From an uncultured Clostridium sp. (lineage in GTDB: Bacteria > Bacillota > Clostridia > Lachnospirales > Lachnospiraceae): DNA of 13,290 bases. The position numbers and the translations under genes are program-made. The DNA lies in contig USBM01000034.1 in assembly GCA_900552885.1 (NCBI GenBank), positions 1-13,290 on the forward strand, in the 5' to 3' direction. Below, one piece after another: positions 5,822 through 13,290 of the stretch; the stretch's first letter is position 1; the number at the start of each line of letters is the position of its first letter. The notes under the pieces are model-generated. The model was given only the letters and a program-made list of their open reading frames with translations, was not told where the DNA came from and did no database searches.

Positions 5822-7207
5822 ATGGAGAATAAAATTCCATACAAAATATATCTTACAGAGGACGAGATTCCAAAAAACTGGTATAACCTTCGTGCCGACA
5901 TGACAAACAAACCGGCACCATTATTAAACCCGGCTACGCACAAGCCATTAACCGCCGAAGAACTGGCACCGATCTTCTGTAAGGAACTGGTGGCACAGGA
6001 ATTAGACGATACGACACCATTTATTGAGATTCCGGAAGAGATCCGGAACTTCTATAAAATGTATCGTCCAGCACCATTAGTCAGAGCTTACTACTTGGAG
6101 AAAGCTTTAGATACCCCGGCTCACATTTATTATAAGTTTGAGGGAAATAATACAAGCGGAAGCCACAAGTTGAATTCAGCGATCGCACAGGCTTACTACG
6201 CAAAAAAACAGGGACTGAAAGGTGTTACAACCGAGACCGGTGCCGGTCAGTGGGGAACCGCTCTTTCTATGGCATGTGCTTACTTTGATCTGGATTGTAA
6301 GGTATATATGGTTAAGGTTTCCTATGAACAGAAACCATTCCGAAGAGAAGTAATGCGTACCTATGGTGCAAATGTTACACCTTCTCCATCTATGGATACC
6401 GAAGTCGGACGCAAGATCTTAGCCGCTCATCCGGGAACAACCGGTTCTCTTGGATGTGCTATCTCTGAAGCCGTTGAAGTAGCTACTCACAACGAAGGCT
6501 ATCGTTATGTATTAGGAAGTGTGCTTAATCAGGTACTTCTGCATCAGTCCGTGATTGGTCTCGAAGCAAAAGCTGCCCTGGATAAATACAATATCACCCC
6601 TGATATTATCATCGGCTGTGCAGGTGGTGGTTCCAACTTAGGCGGCCTGATCGCACCATTTATGGGCGAAAAACTCCGTGGCGAAAAGGATTACCGTTTC
6701 ATCGCTGTCGAACCTGCATCCTGCCCAAGTTTCACAAGAGGAAAATTTGCATACGATTTCTGCGATACCGGTATGATCTGTCCATTGGCAAAGATGTACA
6801 CTTTAGGAAACGGCTTCATTCCTTCCCCAAATCACGCAGGAGGACTTCGATTCCACGGCATGAGTTCTACGCTTTCCCAATTGTATCATGACGGTTACAT
6901 GGAAGCAACTTCTGTCGAACAGACATCCGTATTCGAAGCGGCTGAGTTCTTTGCAAGAGCAGAAGGCATTCTTCCTGCACCGGAAAGCTCACACGCTATC
7001 CGCGTCGCCATCGACGAAGCACTCAAGTGCAAAGAAACCGGCGAAGAGAAGAATATCCTGTTCGGTCTGACCGGTACCGGCTATTTCGATATGCTCGCTT
7101 ACGAAAAATTCCACGATGGCAAGATGACTGATTATATTCCTACGGACGCTGACCTTCAGGTCGGATTTGATGGCATTCCGCAGTTCCCGGGAAATGAATT
7201 AATGTAA
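5822..7207 (+). CDS. trpB: Tryptophan synthase beta chain, TrpB2 type
   Basis: A 461-residue PLP-dependent enzyme of the TrpB2 subfamily (TrpB-like, longer than the roughly 400-residue TrpB1). It joins indole and serine to give tryptophan. The PLP lysine is K116 in GSHKLNSA, the acid/base glutamate is E138 in TTETGAGQWG, and the PLP phosphate loop is CAGGGSN (266-272). The N-terminal extension with IPKNWYNL and the insert around FIPSPNHAGGLRFHG (332-346) mark the TrpB2 form. The ATG at 5822 has AAGGAGG 8 bases upstream; an earlier in-frame ATG at 5765 has no such site. No trpA or other trp gene is near, so it probably works alone as an indole-salvage enzyme or on a related substrate. The divergent LysR gene is its likely regulator. 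Confidence 0.92.
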   Translation: MENKIPYKIYLTEDEIPKNWYNLRADMTNKPAPLLNPATHKPLTAEELAPIFCKELVAQELDDTTPFIEIPEEIRNFYKMYRPAPLVRAYYLEKALDTPAHIYYKFEGNNTSGSHKLNSAIAQAYYAKKQGLKGVTTETGAGQWGTALSMACAYFDLDCKVYMVKVSYEQKPFRREVMRTYGANVTPSPSMDTEVGRKILAAHPGTTGSLGCAISEAVEVATHNEGYRYVLGSVLNQVLLHQSVIGLEAKAALDKYNITPDIIIGCAGGGSNLGGLIAPFMGEKLRGEKDYRFIAVEPASCPSFTRGKFAYDFCDTGMICPLAKMYTLGNGFIPSPNHAGGLRFHGMSSTLSQLYHDGYMEATSVEQTSVFEAAEFFARAEGILPAPESSHAIRVAIDEALKCKETGEEKNILFGLTGTGYFDMLAYEKFHDGKMTDYIPTDADLQVGFDGIPQFPGNELM

Positions 7208-7209
7208 AA

Positions 7210-7242
7210 AGCACAGAATAGATTCTTGCTCCACTCTGTGCT
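7210..7242 (+). terminator. Weak hairpin after trpB2
   Basis: AGCACAGA (7210-7217) pairs perfectly with TCTGTGCT (7235-7242) across a 17-base loop, starting 3 bases past the stop. No T run follows, so it may protect the mRNA end rather than terminate. Confidence 0.35.
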
Positions 7243-7303
7243 ATCTACCTTATAATCACTCTTATCTTTACAGCAAACGTTTTAAAGATGATAAAATCAT
7301 ATA

Positions 7304-7341
7304 AAAATCTGCCCTATCCCTTTACAGATCGGGCAGATTTT
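7304..7341. terminator. Bidirectional terminator between convergent units
   Basis: A perfect 11-bp stem, AAAATCTGCCC (7304-7314) with GGGCAGATTTT (7331-7341), is flanked by A residues on the left and T residues on the right. It works in both directions: it ends trpB2 on the plus strand and the secreted-protein operon on the minus strand, where the T tract is longer. Confidence 0.88.
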
Positions 7342-7375
7342 CATGTGTTTGTTCATTCTGGCATACTCCTGAATG

Positions 7376-8788
7376 CTATTTTACCTTAATCTTCTTTACT
7401 TTACTCCATGCTGACCATTGTTTGTCAAAAGAAGCTGCACGCACCCGGATGTAATAGGTCTTTCCCTTTTTCAGGTTCTTTAATGTATACTTTGTTTCGC
7501 CTGCTGTCAGATTCTTTGGCTTTTTAAAATTCTTCTTTGTTGATACTTGAATTAAATATGCAAAGGCATTCTTTGTTTTTCCCCATTTAACTAAAACTTT
7601 CCTTTTACCAAGTGCCTTAACCTTTAAACCTGAAATATTACCAGGAATCACAGGTGTTGCCGTCTGAGTTGGTGCCGTTGACTGTGCCGGTGTCGTTGGC
7701 TGCGTTGGTGTCGTCGGCTGCGTTGGTGTCGTCGGCTGCGTTGGCGTAGTTGGCGGTGTTAAAGGTGTTTTTTCCTTAATTGTAAGCACAATAACCTGAT
7801 TTACTTGAATTTCCTCTTGTGTATATGCGACAATCAATTTAACATCCCCAGCCTTATCCGTAGTAATCTCATCCATATTTGTTGTGTAATCGGTTGATGT
7901 TAATTCTTTTATAGTCTTATCACTATAAATTGCCGTCACTCTTAAATCATCTATTGTTATCTTATCTCCAATCTGATATATCGTTTTTGTTTTTTCAACT
8001 TTAATAGAATCTATAGTCGTAATATCACCAGCAACTACTTGAATCAAAATAACAGAAGTAACTACTATATCATTTTCCTCATAATATATGGTTAATTCTT
8101 TATCTCCAGCCTCTGCCATATTAATAGATGCCTCATTTGTTTTAAACTCTGAAATTTGTCTACTTGCACCATCAGAATATATAGCAATCACCTGGACATC
8201 ATCTACATTGAGTTTATCCCCAACCTTATATTTCACCAATTCTTTACTCGCCGTTATATAAGACAATTTCGCTGTTTTTTCTTCTGTCAGGCATACTCTT
8301 TCTTCTTCTCCCGCAATCTGAATACTATTCAGATCCTTGTCTACTGCATCCTCAAAATTAACTGATATCGGCAATTCCGTTCCAACTTGTGCATCTTCAG
8401 ATATAGCAAAAGTCAATGACAAGATAGTTCCGCTCATAATATCCTCTGTTGCTAATTCCTGTCCGTCCCATACAAATTTGCAGCCTGATACAAATTCACC
8501 TGGTTTTGTTAATGTCAAAGGCATAAATGCTACACCATTCTTGGCACTTTTCAAAGTCAACGATGAATCATACTCTAACTTCATTACTACACCCAAAATT
8601 CCAGGATTATCTTTTATCAGTATATCAATTGTCACCTCATCGCCTGGTACGGCATTCTCCGGTGCCAAAATCTCTGCACTGATTTCTGAAGCTGCTATAA
8701 CTTGTTTTGTAAAAAACGGAGTCCATACGGCACCCATTACTAACATTATTAATGTCACTATTATTTTACGAGTATTCAATTTTCTCAT
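7376..8788 (-). CDS. Secreted protein: cohesin-like, two Ig-like and Fn3 domains
   Basis: A 470-residue exported protein. A signal peptide (1-33) ends near VIAAS. A cohesin-like domain follows (about 36-168; NPGILG at 61-66, SGCKFVWDG at 101-109). Next come two bacterial Ig-like domains of the YKVGDKL...YSDG type (about 174-252 and 258-338), then a Pro-Thr-Gln linker (341-381), and a lysine-rich fibronectin type III domain (384-470). No LPXTG, membrane anchor or catalytic domain is seen, so it looks like a structural or adhesive protein that may be docked by another module or held by its basic C-terminus. It lies 18 bases after the 1370-residue gene and probably shares its operon. Oddly, AAAGGAG directly touches the ATG at 8788; a TTG at 8779 would have the normal 9-base spacing and could be the true start. 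Confidence 0.85.
   Translation of the reverse strand: MRKLNTRKIIVTLIMLVMGAVWTPFFTKQVIAASEISAEILAPENAVPGDEVTIDILIKDNPGILGVVMKLEYDSSLTLKSAKNGVAFMPLTLTKPGEFVSGCKFVWDGQELATEDIMSGTILSLTFAISEDAQVGTELPISVNFEDAVDKDLNSIQIAGEEERVCLTEEKTAKLSYITASKELVKYKVGDKLNVDDVQVIAIYSDGASRQISEFKTNEASINMAEAGDKELTIYYEENDIVVTSVILIQVVAGDITTIDSIKVEKTKTIYQIGDKITIDDLRVTAIYSDKTIKELTSTDYTTNMDEITTDKAGDVKLIVAYTQEEIQVNQVIVLTIKEKTPLTPPTTPTQPTTPTQPTTPTQPTTPAQSTAPTQTATPVIPGNISGLKVKALGKRKVLVKWGKTKNAFAYLIQVSTKKNFKKPKNLTAGETKYTLKNLKKGKTYYIRVRAASFDKQWSAWSKVKKIKVK
7671..7760 (-). repeat. 18-bp tandem repeat encoding the Pro-Thr-Gln linker
   Basis: Five consecutive 18-base units, two of them identical except for neighbouring drift (GGTGTCGTCGGCTGCGTT on the plus strand at 7707-7724 and 7725-7742), flanked by one close unit (7689-7706) and two degenerate ones. 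They encode the repeated hexapeptide TPTQPT. The unit is a multiple of three, so gain or loss of copies would lengthen or shorten the linker without a frameshift. Confidence 0.85.
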
Positions 8789-8806
8789 CTCCTTTCAGCC
8801 ACTATA

Positions 8807-11800
8807 CTACTCCACTACATATTTAACCCATTTCTGTACATTAGTTATCTCATTTGATTCCTTAACTTCCGTATCAGACTCCTTGCTTTCTGTCTTCTTG
8901 AAATAATATGTGTAGACCTTTGAACGATCTCTGTATCTATATTGTGTATAAGCATTTGTCACAATAATCTGTCTGGTCTGCTCATTAAACCACTGCTTAT
9001 TATCATATAAATTGAAATATCCACCCATTTGTGAACTATACTGTGTACCAGAAACCGATTTAGGGGAGTCCAACCAGCCTGTATCCACATAATACTGACA
9101 ATATACGCCACTCCATGTTCCTATACACGGTCCTATATTTCCGGTTCCATTAGATTTCGAACCGTATCTGCTATATAACCACTGTGTTCTATAAGTAGCT
9201 GGTATATTCTGCGTTTCAACCTGTCTAGAATCACTTGCGGCAATTGCAGAATTCTGCCATCCGCTCCAAGCACCATAATTACTCCAGACATAACTTGTAT
9301 CATACAACGTATAACCATCTAAAGTATTTTTATCAGAAGTTGTCGTTGTTGTTTGATCATATGTCCATTTTTCCGCTAACACATGTGCTCCACTTGGCAT
9401 CTCGGGTTCCAAAACCCATTCAATGGAATCCTGCTTCAATGCCTTAAAGGAATCCTCATTGATTGCAATAACCTCTCCATTTGTCACAGATAACAATCCG
9501 TTATCTGTTATCTGATCACAAACATATACATTACCACTTACATTCAGCTTTGCCTTTGAGTTTGCCAATAACTGTTTCAACGTAATATTCTTCGTTAGAA
9601 TCGCACCTGCACCCGCTGATGTCATTGTCACTGTTCCATCCAATGTCAACGTCGTATCATCTGCCGAACATATTATATTCCAACTTGGTGCTTCTAGCGA
9701 TGAGGAACTAATCTTGACATTGTTTGACGTCGTTGTAAACGGCACCCCTTTATCACTAACCATATTCATTTTGTTAATAACAGTGGTTTCTGCCTTTGAA
9801 GAAATTGATAAATTATTAAATGTATTTTTGCAACCATTCAATTCAACATATTGCGTTCCTTCAGGAATCGCTAATGCCATATTTGTCATTTCAGAAGCAA
9901 CATCCGCTATATTTAAAACAATATCCTTTGCTCCTGAATTACATATAACCTGCACTAATTCCGCATTTGCCGGTGTCACATTTATCTTTGAAACATCCAT
10001 AAATGCAGCGACACCAATACTTGTAACTTTACTAGAAATCGTATAATCCTCCAATGACGTACATCCATAGAATGTCTTTGCTCCAATCTTGGTAACTGCC
10101 GGTGCTTCCACACTCTTTAATGATGTGCAGCCTTCAAATACTGAATCCGGTAATTCTGTTACATATTTTCCAAATTTTACAGAAGTAATATCTGTATTTC
10201 CAGCAAATGCCCCTTTATCGACGCCTACTATTTTTACAACCTCCGGTTCACCATTTACACTATCCATTGTAATATAATCTGGAATGATAACATCTTTTCC
10301 AGAACCAGTATAACCCGTGATAAATCCCGTATTTTTATCCACAACAAGATTATCAGAACGTGCCGTTAATTCAAGTATTCTTTCATTTACATAATATGGT
10401 ATTTCAAATGGAACAACCCCATTTTCATAATCATTAAAATTAGGTGTATTTTTAGAATAATCTACAAAGTCATATGTCTTATCATCTTGTACTGCAAATG
10501 TGTAGGCATAATAATTTCTTGTTGCTAATTTATAACCCACAACACCAAACACATGAATTGTACCTGCCTTAACAATTCTATAGTATCCTTCTGGTGCGTT
10601 TGCATCAGAATATGTTTTAGTCGTTGAATCTATTTTTTCTTTGGAGTATACAAATGATGTTGAAAACTCTTTAGTATTAGAAGAACTTTGTGAAGTTGAA
10701 TTTGCTACAGATTCAGATCCTCCTTCATTATGGCTCTTATTGTATCCATATGTATTGCTCACCTTTTCACTTAAAGTCTTCATATTAGACACATTTATAC
10801 TCGATTCACTTGCATCTTGATATCCTTTATCTTCGCTCCAAACACCTACTTCCGAACAGCCTTCTGTATAAGTATTTCCCCATTTATGATATGCAGATCC
10901 CTCAACACCTACGCTAAACTCCTTAATTTTCTTTAACGATCCACTTATAGGCAAGCCACCGCCTTCATCATCACTACTTCCTCCAGCTGTAATTCCACCT
11001 TCTGCCCCTCCTTTATATCCTGCATTTATCTTACCTGCCACTTGATATTCATTTGTATTTACCCTTGTAGTAGAATTGGATCCTGTTTCACCATCATTTC
11101 TATTAAAAATCTCTACGCTTGAATCACCCTCTACAATATTTACTGAATCAACAATCTGTTTGCCACTTTCGTCTGTATGACTTACCATTTCTGTCAAACT
11201 ATCATTCCATTCCTTCGACAAAGTCCAAGTATTCGTTCTTGTTGTAGCTTCAGCCAATGTGTTTACAATACCATCTGCCTGCGATTCACTTATACTATCC
11301 GATGTAGAAAATGACTCGGTTATATTTAATCCTGTTTTATTATTAAATTGTTTTATTGTATATAAAGGAACATTTTCAATCTGCCCCACTTCGTATACAA
11401 ATAAATATTCACCTGTATCTGAATTTTCATATTCAATTGGTTTATCAAGTTTATTTACAATTCGCGCTTGATTTCTCTTGCTAGTCCAATTTGCAATTAA
11501 TGTAATATCTTCTGCCATCCCCTTAGATATTCTATTATAAAGCTTTCCATTCTCATCAGACCACCCCATAAAATTATAACCGTACCACGATGGATCTGTT
11601 AATGTTGCACCCTTATTTACCGTATATGTAATAGAATTCATTGGAACTAATGGCGAATCAAACGTAACTGTATATGTACGTGGTGTCCAATGCGCATAAA
11701 GTTCAATTTCACCTTTTGTACCCGCCGGAATTTGTTTAATCAATTCAGCATTTGATCCTTCACCATCGTACCAACCTTCAAAAATGTAGCCTTCCACTTT

Positions 11801-12919
11801 CAAATTAGTTAATCTTAATCCGTCCTCTGAATAATAATATGCCGGATTGCTATTTGTAATATTTATAGATTTCAAGTAAGAATCATCTTCATATATATTG
11901 TAGGTTATTGCATAACTTTCCTTATTAGACTCCGGCAACTTATCAACTATCTCCTGCTTTACCAAAACAGCATTACATACCTTACAATGAGATCCTTCTG
12001 TAAGACCTGCCTTGTCTACTGTTGGTGCTACTGCTGCATCAACAACTGGCGTATGACCCTTTGCTTCAATCACAGTATCCTGCACCGTAATCTCATTTAA
12101 ACCATTAACATCTGTATAATACTTACCGCAATCCTGGCACTTCCAATATTCGATATTTCCTTTATCGGTACAATTTGCCTCTACTTTCTCAACATGATTC
12201 ATCTTGTGCTTATGATCTTTAACAAACTCTACATCATAACCACCTGCTAAATAGCGACGTATTAAGATAATATCTGTCGTATTTACTTTAGCGTCACCAT
12301 TTACATCAGCAGCCGCCTGATTAATCTCTACATCATAACCACCTGCAAGATAACGGCGTGTTAAAATAATATCTGTTGTATTAATCTTAGAGTCCCCATT
12401 TACATCACCCAACATTGTATTACCAATCTTGACTATGCCATTCGTAACACTTGTTTCTATAGGATTCATATCTGCATCAATCATATTCTCGCAAGTAATA
12501 TTAACATTAAGTTCCTCCTCATTTGCCGCATATTCTGACACAGTAAATGTAAGTGAAAGCATATCCCCATCCATTACACCAGACGAATCAACGCTCTGCC
12601 CATCCCAGATAAATTTACAACCAGATACATACTTTCCCGGGCCAGTAAACGTCAAACCCGACATCACTTCTCCACTTTTCACTTCGACGAGTGTTAAATC
12701 CGCAGAATAATCAAGTTTTAACTCTGCTCCCAATATACCCGGATTGTTTTTTATCGACACATTCACTGTAACAGTCGATCCTGGTGATGCTGTCTTGCTC
12801 TCAACCGTAAGTTGAGTTTCTGTCGTTGTTGCTGCTTGTACACTTAGATTGCATGGAATCAATGAAATCATCATTATTAATACCATAGCCACTGCACTAA
12901 ATCTTCTCTTCATACTCAT
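8807..12919 (-). CDS. Giant secreted cohesin-dockerin, LRR multidomain protein
   Basis: A 1370-residue exported protein with unknown overall function. In order: signal peptide (1-30); cohesin-like domain (36-166, SGCKFIWDG at 99-107); type I dockerin (169-232) with two DVNGD repeats; two Cys-pair His-rich segments (236-326; CQDCGK, HCKVC); two Listeria-Bacteroides repeats (336-479; GWYDG, YAHW, FMGWSD, IANW); an unassigned Ser/Thr/Gly-rich region (481-850); BspA-type leucine-rich repeats (873-975; FEGCTSL, FYGCTSL); a beta-rich stretch (976-1170); and a Trp/Tyr-rich C-terminal module (1201-1345) ending YRYRDRSKVYTYYFKK. No anchor or enzyme domain is seen. A surface adhesin or scaffold is the best guess. 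The first ATG (12919) overlaps the upstream stop in ATGA and is 3 bases from GGAGG. The ATG at 12913 has a 9-base spacing and is likelier. It is probably co-transcribed with both neighbours. Confidence 0.87.
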   Translation of the reverse strand: MSMKRRFSAVAMVLIMMISLIPCNLSVQAATTTETQLTVESKTASPGSTVTVNVSIKNNPGILGAELKLDYSADLTLVEVKSGEVMSGLTFTGPGKYVSGCKFIWDGQSVDSSGVMDGDMLSLTFTVSEYAANEEELNVNITCENMIDADMNPIETSVTNGIVKIGNTMLGDVNGDSKINTTDIILTRRYLAGGYDVEINQAAADVNGDAKVNTTDIILIRRYLAGGYDVEFVKDHKHKMNHVEKVEANCTDKGNIEYWKCQDCGKYYTDVNGLNEITVQDTVIEAKGHTPVVDAAVAPTVDKAGLTEGSHCKVCNAVLVKQEIVDKLPESNKESYAITYNIYEDDSYLKSINITNSNPAYYYSEDGLRLTNLKVEGYIFEGWYDGEGSNAELIKQIPAGTKGEIELYAHWTPRTYTVTFDSPLVPMNSITYTVNKGATLTDPSWYGYNFMGWSDENGKLYNRISKGMAEDITLIANWTSKRNQARIVNKLDKPIEYENSDTGEYLFVYEVGQIENVPLYTIKQFNNKTGLNITESFSTSDSISESQADGIVNTLAEATTRTNTWTLSKEWNDSLTEMVSHTDESGKQIVDSVNIVEGDSSVEIFNRNDGETGSNSTTRVNTNEYQVAGKINAGYKGGAEGGITAGGSSDDEGGGLPISGSLKKIKEFSVGVEGSAYHKWGNTYTEGCSEVGVWSEDKGYQDASESSINVSNMKTLSEKVSNTYGYNKSHNEGGSESVANSTSQSSSNTKEFSTSFVYSKEKIDSTTKTYSDANAPEGYYRIVKAGTIHVFGVVGYKLATRNYYAYTFAVQDDKTYDFVDYSKNTPNFNDYENGVVPFEIPYYVNERILELTARSDNLVVDKNTGFITGYTGSGKDVIIPDYITMDSVNGEPEVVKIVGVDKGAFAGNTDITSVKFGKYVTELPDSVFEGCTSLKSVEAPAVTKIGAKTFYGCTSLEDYTISSKVTSIGVAAFMDVSKINVTPANAELVQVICNSGAKDIVLNIADVASEMTNMALAIPEGTQYVELNGCKNTFNNLSISSKAETTVINKMNMVSDKGVPFTTTSNNVKISSSSLEAPSWNIICSADDTTLTLDGTVTMTSAGAGAILTKNITLKQLLANSKAKLNVSGNVYVCDQITDNGLLSVTNGEVIAINEDSFKALKQDSIEWVLEPEMPSGAHVLAEKWTYDQTTTTTSDKNTLDGYTLYDTSYVWSNYGAWSGWQNSAIAASDSRQVETQNIPATYRTQWLYSRYGSKSNGTGNIGPCIGTWSGVYCQYYVDTGWLDSPKSVSGTQYSSQMGGYFNLYDNKQWFNEQTRQIIVTNAYTQYRYRDRSKVYTYYFKKTESKESDTEVKESNEITNVQKWVKYVVE
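12224..12415 (-). other. Type I dockerin domain within the giant protein
   Basis: Two 33-residue repeats of the calcium-binding F-hand type: D172, N174, D176, N180, D183 and D205, N207, D209, N213, D216. Each is followed by TTDIIL(T/I)RRYLAGGYDVE. The two are nearly identical, including the recognition-helix positions, as in classical symmetric dockerins. The domain follows the cohesin-like domain of the same chain after only two or three residues. Confidence 0.85.
12422..12814 (-). other. Cohesin-like domain within the giant protein
   Basis: Residues 36-166 follow the cohesin pattern: an early strand TASPGSTVTVNVSIKNNPGI, then LKLDYSADLTL, SGCKFIWDG, MLSLTFTVSE and NGIVKIG. The same block recurs in the two neighbouring genes. 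Whether it binds dockerins or serves as a generic carbohydrate- or surface-binding fold is not shown by the sequence. Confidence 0.75.
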
Positions 12920-13245
12920 TGTCCTCCCTTATTTTTTATATATATTTTTCCGTTTTGAACATTCATATTAATTGGAATAAGTTTGTAATCCACTATATTT
13001 CCATCTTCATATGAAATATCTACGGAATATTTTCCCTCATTTGCATCCTCAACAATATCAAAATATAAAACTAATATTGTTCCATCTTTAATCTGATCTG
13101 TTTGTATTTCTGTTCCATCCCAAACAAAACTACACCCTGAGGACAATTTTTTAGTTGGAGTAAACGTTAATATGTTTTCTAATGCTGCTCCGCTTTCCAC
13201 CTTGGTTAGTTTATGCTTTATCGAGACCGGCACCGTGTTCATCAA
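12916..13245 (-). CDS. Cohesin-like domain protein, 5'-truncated
   Basis: The C-terminal part of a third cohesin-like protein: LTKVESGAALEN, SGCSFVWDG, TILVLYFDIVEDA and NGKIYIKN line up with the domains of the two downstream genes. Nothing follows the domain, so this chain would end with its cohesin. The frame can be opened at TTG 13245 or ATG 13242, but these lie in a GC-rich stretch that does not match the family. The true coding region probably ends at about 13222 in this window and its signal peptide and first strands are missing. The frame's stop overlaps the first ATG of the giant protein in ATGA, suggesting translational coupling in one operon. Treat it as partial or broken. Confidence 0.7.
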   Translation of the reverse strand: MMNTVPVSIKHKLTKVESGAALENILTFTPTKKLSSGCSFVWDGTEIQTDQIKDGTILVLYFDIVEDANEGKYSVDISYEDGNIVDYKLIPINMNVQNGKIYIKNKGGQ

Positions 13246-13290
13246 GGACGGCAGGCGCTACCACCTGCCAAACAAGCAGCTGCAAAGCCG
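13221..13290. other. GC-rich edge segment, foreign to the cohesin gene
   Basis: From about 13221 to the end the GC content rises to roughly 62 percent by hand count, against an AT-rich flank, and cohesin similarity stops. A plus-strand frame (from GAG 13223) stays open and reads ETGTVFIKDGRRYHLPNKQL, which I do not recognise. A short inverted repeat GGCAGG (13250-13255)/CCTGCC (13264-13269) is present. It may be a recombination point, an unrelated gene end, or an assembly artefact. Confidence 0.55.

Noticed and set aside
8337..8906. Plus-strand open frame of 189 codons
   Set aside because: It is antisense to the cohesin/Ig-like gene and the end of the giant gene, and reads as low-complexity antisense.
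12224..12415. CRISPR or other DNA-level repeat array
   Set aside because: The repetition is the two 33-residue dockerin repeats in a coding frame; there are no spacers.

Overview
The window looks like chromosomal DNA of a low-GC Gram-positive anaerobe, most likely a clostridium of the Lachnospiraceae type. This rests on the AT-rich composition, strong AAGGAGG-type ribosome binding sites, a class II fructose-bisphosphate aldolase, a VanZ-like protein, and large secreted proteins built from cohesin-like, dockerin, Listeria-Bacteroides-repeat and BspA-type leucine-rich modules. The genus cannot be fixed from sequence alone.

Layout. (1) 1-302: a tRNA-Pro(CGG) with its own promoter and terminator, then the terminator of the facing aldolase gene. 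(2) 303-4632, all on the minus strand: class II aldolase (fba); an unusual fusion of an XRE helix-turn-helix domain to a UDP-glucose 6-dehydrogenase-type enzyme; a VanZ-like membrane protein; and a sugar-phosphate nucleotidyltransferase. The last gene and the fusion suggest nucleotide-sugar supply for cell-surface polysaccharide. (3) 4740-7207: a LysR regulator transcribed divergently from a TrpB2-type tryptophan synthase beta chain; their promoters overlap inside nested inverted repeats. (4) 7304-7341: a bidirectional terminator separating convergent units. (5) 7376 to the right edge, minus strand: three consecutive genes for proteins that each carry a cohesin-like domain with the shared SGC(K/S)F(V/I)WDG motif. 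They are a 470-residue Ig-like/Fn3 protein, a 1370-residue giant with a cohesin-like domain and a type I dockerin side by side, and a third gene that is truncated at the window edge.

The most interesting signal is the dehydrogenase fusion. Its upstream region carries two nearly identical 17-bp palindromes (TGTTA-N7-TAACA). One lies across the -10 and spacer of a consensus promoter (TTGACA, 18 bp, TATAAC). This suggests an enzyme that represses its own gene and may sense its nucleotide-sugar or NAD ligand. The second is the secreted cohesin/dockerin cluster, whose large protein also has a roughly 370-residue middle region that I cannot assign but that faintly recalls aerolysin-type beta-pore-formers. 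The last ~70 bases are sharply GC-rich and break the cohesin homology, so a rearrangement or assembly junction is likely there.
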